Positions 9,463 to 16,881 of a stretch of DNA of 42,919 nt are shown in pieces. The translations under genes were made by a program, and so were the position numbers. The notes under the pieces were generated by a model. That model made no database searches. It was not told where the DNA came from and saw only the letters and a list, made by a program, of their open reading frames with translations. The stretch is from Akkermansiaceae bacterium UBA2381 (GTDB lineage Bacteria; Verrucomicrobiota; Verrucomicrobiia; Verrucomicrobiales; DEV007), in contig DDSV01000060.1 in the NCBI GenBank assembly GCA_002344215.1, positions 1 to 42,919 on the forward strand, in the 5' to 3' direction. The first letter of the stretch is position 1. The number at the start of each line of letters is the position of its first letter.

Positions 9463-9468
9463 GTTTTG

Positions 9469-10782
9469 TCAGGGTTTTGCCAAACTGATCACAGGGAAAA
9501 CGCGGAGTGCCTCGACCTCGTCGTTGGTCTGCCGGGTTGGTTCTGCCCCGGGTAAGAGGACAACAAACCGGCAGCCTCCTCCGGGGTTCTCCTTCAAGAG
9601 TATTTGGCCGCCCATCTTGCGGACGAGGTGGCGACAGATCGAGAGCCCCAGTCCGACTCCTGACCCGCTTCCCGCGAGTCGTCCATCCACTCTGAAATAC
9701 TGCTGGAAGACGGCCCGGCGATACTCCGCGGCGATGCCGGGACCCGAGTCGCTCACGCTCAATCGCACGTCCTTTCCCTCCTCCCCGCCAGACGCCGATA
9801 CCCGGATCCTGGAGATGCCGTCGGATGACTTTCCGTATTTTAACGCATTTTCGATCAGGTTGCGCACCACTGTCGAAATGGCTTCAGAATCGCCAAGAAC
9901 GCTGAGTTCATCAATGTCGACGACAACGCGGCCTCCTGCCGAATTGATGGTAGGAGCCAGTCCGGTGACGGCACGATCGACCACCTCCCGCAACTGGCAC
10001 GATTCATTCCGCAATTGGATGTCCCCTCGTTCGAGTCGGCTGAAGGCCAGGAAGTCTTCCGCCAACCGGGTCAGTCTCCGCACCTCTCCCGACACCAGAT
10101 CGAGATATTCGCGGCGCTTGGCCTCGGTCGTCAGGACGAGTCCGTCATCGTCGTCTGTGAGGGTTTCCAGAAGCACACGCATTGAGGCCAGCGGAGTTTT
10201 CATCTCGTGGGACACGGTCGTGAGGAGGTCGCTGCGCAGCTCATCGACGCGCAGTCCGCGATGAACCGCAAACCAAACCACGGCCGCGACCAGAGCCACA
10301 CCGACGGCCCAGGCAGCCGCTCGCAGCCAGGCGAAATACATCTGTTCGCTGATGTAGTCCGGGAGGTTTACGATCCGATCCAGAACCACTGTCCAGCCCG
10401 CATATCGTCCCTCTCTGATCTCTGCAACGATCGCGTCCTGAGTGGGTTCCGTCCCCCAGGTCCAGACCTTGTCCCGCCCCGGTCCGCGCAGAATGAGCGT
10501 GGCGTCGTCTCCGAAGATGCGGCGCAGATGGGAAAAGAGGATCTCTCCGTCTTCCCCGGCCTCGGCATTCGAGGAAGTGCGATTGACCAGATGAATGAGC
10601 TGATCCCGGTAGATCTTCGTCTCCTGCTCGATGGCTTCGTCACGCTCGCGGAGGGCGTTGTCGAGGGTGAGCCGCATCGTCATGATGGCCGGCACCAGAG
10701 GCAGCAGCGCGAGCAGCACCACCAACCAGCGCATCTGCCGGCGGCTCAGCCACATGCCGCTGCCTTTCATGGCCTTGAGCAT
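9469..10782 (-). CDS. Membrane sensor histidine kinase
   Basis: Partner of the downstream response regulator. Using the ATG at 10782 gives 438 residues. A longer GTG/TTG reading would overlap the pseudopilin gene and adds residues with no signal or membrane character. There are two membrane segments (about residues 18-36 and 151-172) bounding a periplasmic sensor of about 115 residues. The dimerisation and phosphoacceptor motif is SHEMKTPLASMR with His192. The N box is NLIENALKYG, G1 is DSGPGIA and G2 is GSGVGLGLSICRHLVRKMGG. The sensed signal is unknown. The preceding pseudopilin gene ends 61 bases upstream. Confidence 0.93.
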   Translation of the reverse strand: MLKAMKGSGMWLSRRQMRWLVVLLALLPLVPAIMTMRLTLDNALRERDEAIEQETKIYRDQLIHLVNRTSSNAEAGEDGEILFSHLRRIFGDDATLILRGPGRDKVWTWGTEPTQDAIVAEIREGRYAGWTVVLDRIVNLPDYISEQMYFAWLRAAAWAVGVALVAAVVWFAVHRGLRVDELRSDLLTTVSHEMKTPLASMRVLLETLTDDDDGLVLTTEAKRREYLDLVSGEVRRLTRLAEDFLAFSRLERGDIQLRNESCQLREVVDRAVTGLAPTINSAGGRVVVDIDELSVLGDSEAISTVVRNLIENALKYGKSSDGISRIRVSASGGEEGKDVRLSVSDSGPGIAAEYRRAVFQQYFRVDGRLAGSGSGVGLGLSICRHLVRKMGGQILLKENPGGGCRFVVLLPGAEPTRQTNDEVEALRVFPVISLAKP

Positions 10783-10843
10783 AACAAAATCGGATCGGGG
10801 ATGGAAAGATGAAAGTGATACCGGCGTGCGGAAAATGTTCCGA

Positions 10844-11545
10844 TCAACCTGCCGGGTCGAGCAGGGCGGCGAGCTCACCCATGTAGGCATTCACCTCGAG
10901 GGCGTTCTCCTCCGGGTATCCATAGCGAGGCAGGATGCGTTGCGATCCCTCACCGATCAGACGCACCGATTCGGCGCTTCCACCGACGCGGACGACGATG
11001 GCCTTCCGTCCTTCCCAGGTGCCGCCTTTGGCCCCCGGATCGTCAGTATAGGAGCCCGAGCCGTCCGTGCCATCGACGATGAGGGGCCAGTCGCTGCGGG
11101 ATGACATCGTCAATCCGGCGATGTAGGCCCAGTGATTTTCCCCCGCCTCGAGTCGTTCGATCTCCTCGTCGATCCGTCCGTCGGCTCTAGCGCCCCAGGC
11201 GCTGCCGGGAACAGCGAAGACGCGTTCGGTGTCGAGATACTCCGGGATGAGGAGGCGAAAGACGTCGTTGGAGGTGGTGTATTCCTCCTCGGTCACCGGA
11301 TCAACCGTGCCGGGAAAGGTGCCGTCAAAATCGTTCGCGAAGTTTCGTAGTCCGGTGGAGACCTGTTTGGCATTCTGCACTGCGGCGTTCATCTGCGCGG
11401 TTCGCATGGCTCCTTTGATGCCCGGAAAGGACACGGCGGAGAGGATGGCGATGATGGCGGTGACGGTCATCAGTTCCATCAGGGTGAAGCCGCGGTTGAG
11501 ACGGTGATGGCTTGTGGAAGCATGGGGAATGGAGCGGATCTTCAT
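10844..11545 (-). CDS. Type II secretion/type IV pilin-like protein with prepilin signal
   Basis: The 233-residue protein has a class III signal: a short basic leader, then RGFTLMELMTVTAIIAILSA. The cleavage Gly is followed by Phe, with Glu at +5, and a hydrophobic helix follows. The rest is a globular domain with ANDFDGTFPG and GGTWEGRKAIVVRVGGSAE. Such single pseudopilin-like proteins are very numerous in Verrucomicrobiota and are thought to be processed by prepilin peptidase and held in the envelope. Their individual roles are mostly unknown. It lies upstream of the histidine kinase on the same strand, so co-transcription is possible. Confidence 0.88.
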   Translation of the reverse strand: MKIRSIPHASTSHHRLNRGFTLMELMTVTAIIAILSAVSFPGIKGAMRTAQMNAAVQNAKQVSTGLRNFANDFDGTFPGTVDPVTEEEYTTSNDVFRLLIPEYLDTERVFAVPGSAWGARADGRIDEEIERLEAGENHWAYIAGLTMSSRSDWPLIVDGTDGSGSYTDDPGAKGGTWEGRKAIVVRVGGSAESVRLIGEGSQRILPRYGYPEENALEVNAYMGELAALLDPAG

Positions 11546-11769
11546 GGTATCTATTTCGGTTCTTGGTGGGTGATTTCAGCGGAAGGGCTTCGGGCGATCG
11601 CGCCGTCGGTTCTTCAACTTTTCGCCACCATGTTCTCCCGCCCGTGTTACGGTCCGGTTACGGTGCGATGCCGAATCAGTGAAAATTCACGGCTTTGCAG
11701 ACATCCGCCGGAACGGGGAAAGACCTGTCATCAGGCAGCGCCGGGATGAGCCGTGATCAAAACCCGCAT

Positions 11770-11799
11770 TTGACAGGCCTATCCGGATCGGATTAGGGT
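11770..11799 (+). promoter_or_regulatory. Probable promoter of tRNA-Lys
   Basis: TTGACA at 11770-11775 is a perfect -35. It is followed after 18 bases by TAGGGT at 11794-11799 as a weak -10 (T, A and final T match). The tRNA begins 15 bases later. Confidence 0.55.
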
Positions 11800-11813
11800 C
11801 CGCCCCACCAAAG

Positions 11814-11889
<76 letters not shown>

Positions 11890-11903
11890 TTTTTAAAGGA
11901 ATG

Positions 11904-12233
11904 TCAGGATTCCGCCGCTGTGATGGTGGCACTGCACGACCAGCAGATTTCGAAATTCCCGGGGTTGGATTCGCCGCAAGCCTGGCAGGAGATCTCCTCC
12001 TCGGACTTCACGCTGTCGTGACTGACGTGCTCCCGGAGAATGCCGATAGCCCGATCATAGTCCTCGTCATTGACGACACACAAGGCGGGAAAGAAATCAG
12101 GAATAGGGATCTCGGCAAGGCCCGACATGGTCAGATGTTCGTTGCGCAACAAGGTCGGGATTCCCTCGCTTTCGAGGATGGATTGAAAGTATCCGACCCG
12201 CGTGAAATCCCGCTCTCTGAATAGTTCCTTCAT
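11904..12233 (-). CDS. DUF2007-like small protein with C-terminal zinc ribbon
   Basis: About 109 residues from the ATG at 12233, chosen because AAGGG lies just upstream and a longer reading would run into the gene before it. The N-terminal part (MKELFRERDFTRVGYFQSIL, then ESEGIPTLLRNEHL and CVVNDEDYDRAIGIL) fits the DUF2007 fold, a ferredoxin-like putative signal-transducing domain. The C-terminus has CQAC...CWSC, two Cys-x2-Cys pairs that should bind zinc. It follows the pyruvyltransferase-like gene with a 14-base gap. Function is unknown. Confidence 0.7.
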   Translation of the reverse strand: MKELFRERDFTRVGYFQSILESEGIPTLLRNEHLTMSGLAEIPIPDFFPALCVVNDEDYDRAIGILREHVSHDSVKSEEEISCQACGESNPGNFEICWSCSATITAAES

Positions 12234-12247
12234 GCCCTTGTGATGCC

Positions 12248-13501
12248 TTACGCTTTCAATCGTCCCATGGACTTGCCGAAGCATTCATGCACGTAGGCCA
12301 TCGCCTTCTTCACCTTCTCCTGAGCGGCGGGGTAGTCGGCATCGATCTCGAAGAGGGTATCGACCATCTTTTCCGCCGGTGTCTCGTCCATCTCGAGTAG
12401 CCATTCGGGAAGGCCGAGGTCCCGGAACATCCAGCACTTCGGCGAATGAAACTCGGAGTAGGTGTGAATGATAGGGGTGCCGTTGGCCATCGCGATGATG
12501 GGGGAGTGCGGTTCGTGACAGACGACGGTGTGGGCGCGGGCGAAGATGGAGGCCGCTTCGTCGGCATTCCAGAAGTAATCCAGATTCACCACCTGCTTTT
12601 GGATCTCCGGCGGAAGCGGGTCATGAATGAGCCGTTTGTTGTGGCCCATCTCCTTGATCGTTTCCGGAGCGATTAGCACTTTGTGTCCCGTCTTCTCAAC
12701 CCAGATCGTCACCAGTTTGCGGTATTTGGCGGCGCGCCTTTCATCATCAGCGACCTGTTCGGGCGTGGGGTGCAGGGGATTGAGTTTTGGCGTGCGCGTG
12801 TCGTCGACTCCGGGCAGTTTGGCGGTGTTGGTGCGCAGCAGGATCGTGATGAACTTACGGTCCTCCAGTCCGAGTTTTTTCATCGTCGCGAGGCCGCGCT
12901 CCTCGTCATGAACGTCGATGCCGAAGCAGCCGTCCGGGCCGAACTCAAGCACCGGAGTAGTGATCCCGGCGCTCTTGAGAATGCCGAGCGTTTTTGTCTC
13001 GCGCGTGTAGATGAAGGCCGCCGCGTTGAGCAGCGCGATCCGTTCCTCAGAGCCGGGTCCCTCCACCATGCCCGGGAAATAGGACTGGCCGAAAAGCCCG
13101 TAGGGTTTTCCATGCTTTTGGCAGAATTGCATGAAGGTGATGTCCTGCCCCATGCCCGAGTTGCGGATGAAGAGATCGCATTGTTTGACGGCCTTCTGGA
13201 GCTTGAGATCGTACTCGCCGTCCTTGAAGAGATTGCCCTGAAGAATTTCCACCTTCGGAAAGCGCGCTTTCAACATCGCGGTAACCCGGTCTTCCAACTT
13301 CATCGCCCAGAGAACGACTTTCACCTCCGGGAGATGCTCCTCGATGACACGGAGCGTTCCCGGGGTATGTCCGATATCACCGATGTTGACAATGTCCCAG
13401 GCCGATTGGAGAACGATGGTTTTCGGTTTCCCGTTCGCAGCAAAGGCGGAGCCGCCCAGCGCGGCGGTGAGGACAGAGATAAAGTGACGTCGGGTGGTCA
13501 T
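12248..13501 (-). CDS. Exported polysaccharide pyruvyltransferase-like protein
   Basis: 417 residues. The N-terminus MTTRRHFISVLTAALGGSAF is a Tat-like signal (TRRHFI) with a short hydrophobic core and AFA cleavage site. The mature part resembles the polysaccharide pyruvyltransferase fold (CsaB/WcaK type, GT-B-like). Visible parts are WDIVNIGDIGHTPGTLRV near residue 35, CDLFIRNSGMGQD, the middle segment ITILLRTNTAK, and VVCHEPHSPIIAMANGTPII near the C-terminus. Family members put ketal-pyruvate on cell-wall sugars in the cytoplasm, so an exported member is unusual and may have another task. It is preceded by a promoter with a LacI-type palindrome and followed by the DUF2007-like gene. Confidence 0.7.
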   Translation of the reverse strand: MTTRRHFISVLTAALGGSAFAANGKPKTIVLQSAWDIVNIGDIGHTPGTLRVIEEHLPEVKVVLWAMKLEDRVTAMLKARFPKVEILQGNLFKDGEYDLKLQKAVKQCDLFIRNSGMGQDITFMQFCQKHGKPYGLFGQSYFPGMVEGPGSEERIALLNAAAFIYTRETKTLGILKSAGITTPVLEFGPDGCFGIDVHDEERGLATMKKLGLEDRKFITILLRTNTAKLPGVDDTRTPKLNPLHPTPEQVADDERRAAKYRKLVTIWVEKTGHKVLIAPETIKEMGHNKRLIHDPLPPEIQKQVVNLDYFWNADEAASIFARAHTVVCHEPHSPIIAMANGTPIIHTYSEFHSPKCWMFRDLGLPEWLLEMDETPAEKMVDTLFEIDADYPAAQEKVKKAMAYVHECFGKSMGRLKA

Positions 13502-13546
13502 GAGGGGCGGTGAGTAAGGGCAAATGAGTCCTGATTCTTGATAAAA

Positions 13547-13575
13547 ATTGTAGAAGCGCTTCCTACCTGCGTCAC
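13547..13575 (-). promoter_or_regulatory. Promoter with LacI-type operator in its spacer
   Basis: On the minus strand, GTGACG (13575-13570) and TACAAT (13552-13547) are separated by exactly 17 bases. The spacer contains the perfect palindrome GAAGCGCTTC at 13553-13562, which fits the AANCGNTT core of LacI-family and cre-like operators. The start codon is about 45 bases downstream at 13501. A repressor bound there would block the promoter. No LacI-family gene is in the window. Confidence 0.55.
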
Positions 13576-13649
13576 GGGGTGATCAACTAATCTGTCTCAA
13601 CATTTCATATCGGATTCAGGTAATGAATTTATCGTCATTATCCCGCCTG

Positions 13650-14819
13650 TCACTTCACCACCGCCAGTCCGTCCCTTTTTCCCGCAGCGAAGAGGGAGAG
13701 CGGATGCCCGGCCGGGTTGGTGACCAGCCAGAGATGACCGGAGAAGGTCTCCTGGGTGAAGTTCCTGCCCGGGTCCGTCTGTCCATACTCCTGGCGTTTT
13801 CCTTCGAAGTCGATCCAGAAGATCCGTACTGAATCTCCCGTCCGGTTGTCGATCCGCAGCTTCACGGTTTGTGATGAGGCCGGAGAGCGCGCCGTGCCCG
13901 AGGCAACCGGGGCCAGGGGGAGGTTCGGAAGTGATTCGAGATTTGTCCCCTTCAGAATGGCCTCATGAGCCGCCACCAGTGTTGCGGGCCAGGCAAAGCG
14001 GGGCGCTTTTGCCGGTTCATAACCCGCCAGATGTTCCTGAGCCTTCCGGTCGCGTGGCTTCTGGTAGCGCCAGGTTCCGTCGCCGAAGGTGGCTTTCACC
14101 AGAGCGGCCAGTTCCGGATCGTAGGCTTTCAGTTCGTCCCGGGTATTGACATGATTGTGATCGTTGTCGTTCTCCCGATTGCAGTCGAACCACGATTGCA
14201 CGGCCTCCGCCCAGTATTCCGAGGGATTGGTTCCCGCGTATTTGCCCTTCCACAATCCTTTCAGTTTCGCCCGTCCGAATACTTGCTCGAGACGGCCTTG
14301 AAAAGTCGGATCCACTGAGGCGAGCCCTTGTTGATGAATGGTGTGGGCAAATTCGTGGATAAAAATATTCTCCGCCGCATACGGATCACCCGGATAATCG
14401 AGCAGATTCTCCTCCCCGCAGGAAACGGCCGGAGCCGTCGGGGTCGACCCGAGTCCGCGGGCGCGCTTGTCCCAATAGTCCGGAGGACTGAGGTGGCTGT
14501 GCTCCGGGATCATCGTGGTGTATTCGTCCGGTGCCATGATGGCAAGCCGCACACCGGACGCGGTGATGGCCCGCAGGAGATCCGGACGCTCACCCAGCAT
14601 TCGCTCAATGAGCCAGGCGACCTCATGCAGGGCGTGGTCGGACACTTTCTCCGAGGAGACGATAGGGAAACCATCGGCGGAGAGATACTTCCGGTAAAAC
14701 GGGTCCAGCTTCAGCCTGGCGACCTCGCGTGGTGGCGGAGGGGAAACCTCTGCAATTCCCGGATCCGGGAAGAGGACGACAGCGGCAAGACAGCAGATCC
14801 AGAGGTTTCGGTAGGGCAT
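13650..14819 (-). CDS. Secreted zinc metallopeptidase-like protein with VHL beta domain
   Basis: 389 residues with a signal peptide (MPYRNLWICCLAAVVLFPDPGIA). The central domain has an HExxH zinc site, His155-Glu156-Phe-Ala-His159, in NIFIHEFAHTIHQQ. A likely third ligand is Glu205 in SEYWAEAVQSWF, so a zincin fold is probable. A proline/alanine linker near 300-318 leads to a C-terminal domain (about 318-389) that matches the beta domain of the von Hippel-Lindau protein. The segment from Trp335 to Trp364 aligns without a gap to human VHL 88-117. Trp335, Tyr345, Thr358, His362 and Trp364 fall on human Trp88, Tyr98, Ser111, His115 and Trp117, the hydroxyproline pocket. The protein would act outside the cytoplasm. 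Its substrate is unknown. Confidence 0.82.
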   Translation of the reverse strand: MPYRNLWICCLAAVVLFPDPGIAEVSPPPPREVARLKLDPFYRKYLSADGFPIVSSEKVSDHALHEVAWLIERMLGERPDLLRAITASGVRLAIMAPDEYTTMIPEHSHLSPPDYWDKRARGLGSTPTAPAVSCGEENLLDYPGDPYAAENIFIHEFAHTIHQQGLASVDPTFQGRLEQVFGRAKLKGLWKGKYAGTNPSEYWAEAVQSWFDCNRENDNDHNHVNTRDELKAYDPELAALVKATFGDGTWRYQKPRDRKAQEHLAGYEPAKAPRFAWPATLVAAHEAILKGTNLESLPNLPLAPVASGTARSPASSQTVKLRIDNRTGDSVRIFWIDFEGKRQEYGQTDPGRNFTQETFSGHLWLVTNPAGHPLSLFAAGKRDGLAVVK

Positions 14820-14874
14820 TGGGAAAGAATGCCTCGATTCGGGAAAGCGGCCAGTGATTTGGTTACCCGGTGAA

Positions 14875-15774
14875 TCAGATCCCCGGAGACGGAGGGAGTC
14901 GCTTCGTCGATATTGTCACGACAAGCGGACCATTCACGGAACCGTAGCCGGTGAATCCTCCGGTCACCGGCATCACTCCCCGTGGATGATGACTGACTCC
15001 GACCGCAACATGACCCGGCCCAACGCGGCGGCCGATTGAGGGGTCGTATCCCGTCCAACCCCGGTCGGGCAGGTAGATCTCCGACCAGGCGTGGGTGGAG
15101 CCACGACCCACTTTGGAGTTTGAACTCTCGAGATAGCCGCTCACAAACCGGGCCGGGAATCCCATCGCCCGGGCGGTCTCGATCATGAGGACGGCCATGT
15201 CGCGACAGGATCCGCTTGTAAGATCAAGCGTCGTGACCGGAGATTGCACTCCGTGTTCTTCGCGACGGTTATAGCGAACCGTCTTGTAAATGAGGGCTGT
15301 CAGGTTATCAAAGATAGGTCGTTGCTCACCGGTGCTCGGAGCGAGTCCGTTGTTCGCGAACCACCGTCGTAAATGATCGACCTCAGGCGGATAGGTGAAC
15401 TGCCGATAGGGAACCGTTGCCAGTTCGTCGATGCCCGCAATCCGGGGAGGGTAGGCAACGAGAAGGGGTTGCTGGTCTCCCTCTTGGGCCGGGGGAAGTT
15501 CGATGATAAACTCGCTTCGTATCGTGAGCTGCGTCGAGGTTTGGTTGAACTCCGCGATGGCGATGGAGTTATCAAGGATGTCGCGATACCAGCGGATCGA
15601 GGATGCCGGGAATGTCTCGAGAGTCATCGACTCCAGCTGGACATCGTGTCCCTCGCGCGGACGCAGAACGAGACGGTGAGGCGAAAAACTAACGGGGCTG
15701 GAATAGGAGTAACTTGTTTCGTGCAGCAGATGAAGCCGTTCGCGCGGTTCTCTCCGGATGTTCAGAATTTCCAT
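14875..15774 (-). CDS. Transglutaminase-like cysteine protease, N-terminal beta domain plus core
   Basis: 299 residues from the ATG at 15774; longer readings overlap the gene upstream. The N-terminal bacterial transglutaminase-like domain is seen in HETSYSYSSPVSFSPHRLVL and LRPREG. The core holds the catalytic Cys in TSGSCRDMAVLMIETARAMG, followed by ARFVSGYL. The His is in GRGSTHAWSEIYLPDRGW and the Asp in GYDPSIGR. No signal peptide is seen. Proteins of this class are often peptidases or amidases, not cross-linkers. It follows a second transglutaminase-like gene by 11 bases, so the pair is an operon. Such pairs are often found with ATP-grasp and alpha-E proteins, which are absent here. Confidence 0.87.
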   Translation of the reverse strand: MEILNIRREPRERLHLLHETSYSYSSPVSFSPHRLVLRPREGHDVQLESMTLETFPASSIRWYRDILDNSIAIAEFNQTSTQLTIRSEFIIELPPAQEGDQQPLLVAYPPRIAGIDELATVPYRQFTYPPEVDHLRRWFANNGLAPSTGEQRPIFDNLTALIYKTVRYNRREEHGVQSPVTTLDLTSGSCRDMAVLMIETARAMGFPARFVSGYLESSNSKVGRGSTHAWSEIYLPDRGWTGYDPSIGRRVGPGHVAVGVSHHPRGVMPVTGGFTGYGSVNGPLVVTISTKRLPPSPGI

Positions 15775-15785
15775 GACTTGCCGGG

Positions 15786-16637
15786 TTAGAGAAGGGCGAT
15801 CGCCTGATTCGCCTGTCGCAGCGTGTCCCTCGTGATCGGGATGAAGGAGCGATCGAGGGAGTTGCAGATCACCTGCATGCTGTTCATGACAGAGCCGCCG
15901 AAGATCGTGCACACGGCGGCGTCCGCCGCGTCCCGACCGGTCGCAATACGGACGAGACCGTTGAGGGGGGCGAGACGGGTGGGATCGAACACATACCAGG
16001 TCCCGCCAATAAACACTTCGAAGACCGCGTGGAAGTCAGGCGGGTTGAGCAGGTGCGAGTAGCAGGTGACATAGCGGGCGGGCAGGCTCATCGAGCGGCA
16101 GAGGGCGATCCCGAGATGGGCAAAATCCCGACAAACCCCGGCACGCTGCTCCAGTGTATCGACGGCCGAGGTTTGTTCGTTCGACGCTCCGATCTCGTAA
16201 GCAAGATGCTCGAAGATCCAGTCACTGATTCCGGCGGCGAGTGAATAGGGACCGGTGAAGCCACCGAAAAGATCGAGCGCCTGTTTCCGGAGACGATCCG
16301 ACTGGCAATAGCGGCTCGGGAAGAGATAGGCGATCGCTTCCGGAGTCAGGTCACCCGGTCCATCGGTGTAGAGATTCCCTGCATCGACGAGGCGGATCGT
16401 CGTCTCGATATCCGCCTGATAGCGAACCTGAAGCTGACCCTGAAAGGAGGGCTGAATGCGGGTGAAGCGATTCATGCCCGCCCCCACCGTAAAGTCGTAG
16501 GCAGGCATTCCCGGATCGAGGTGAAGGAACTCACTGCGGATGTGCTGTCCCTGAGTCTCGATGCATTTGAGCGCAAAGAGGAATGTGGCAGGTCCTTCGA
16601 TCTGATAGAAGAGTTCGGAGCTGACACGAAAATTCAT
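15786..16637 (-). CDS. Transglutaminase-like cysteine protease
   Basis: 283 residues, first gene of the two-gene operon. The core motif AGVCRDFAHLGIALCRSMSL holds the catalytic Cys, then PARYVTCY. The His is in PDFHAVFEVFIGGTWYVFDP and the Asp follows in the same segment. Its N-terminal half is a shorter beta domain than that of its neighbour. The late segment GRDAADAAVCTIFGG is typical of this subfamily. No signal peptide is visible. The two proteins differ clearly, so they are not a recent duplication. Confidence 0.87.
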   Translation of the reverse strand: MNFRVSSELFYQIEGPATFLFALKCIETQGQHIRSEFLHLDPGMPAYDFTVGAGMNRFTRIQPSFQGQLQVRYQADIETTIRLVDAGNLYTDGPGDLTPEAIAYLFPSRYCQSDRLRKQALDLFGGFTGPYSLAAGISDWIFEHLAYEIGASNEQTSAVDTLEQRAGVCRDFAHLGIALCRSMSLPARYVTCYSHLLNPPDFHAVFEVFIGGTWYVFDPTRLAPLNGLVRIATGRDAADAAVCTIFGGSVMNSMQVICNSLDRSFIPITRDTLRQANQAIALL

Positions 16638-16881
16638 GAATCACCCTACCACAGGGAGGGTGGCCTTCATAGAGAGCCTTTGCGGGCGGGGTGGAGAAGG
16701 ATTCGTGGAGTAATGACCGGGCAGCAGAGACTTCAAACCTCGATCAGCCGATTTGCAGTGCATTTAAAGCCGGGAACACAGGGTTGTAATTTGTTTGTTA
16801 ACAAGGAGTTACTGGTCATTTTGGATTCGAGGAATTCGATTTCTTTTTGCATGGAGATCGAAACAGGTATCCTGTAACCCG

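Noticed and set aside
10783..10890. Longer start of the histidine kinase
   Set aside because: It overlaps the pseudopilin gene and the added residues have no membrane or signal character.
16795..16881. Earlier TTG start for the giant repeat protein
   Set aside because: It adds 29 residues ahead of an already long N-terminus and would start inside a perfect palindrome. The ATG at 16882 is simpler.
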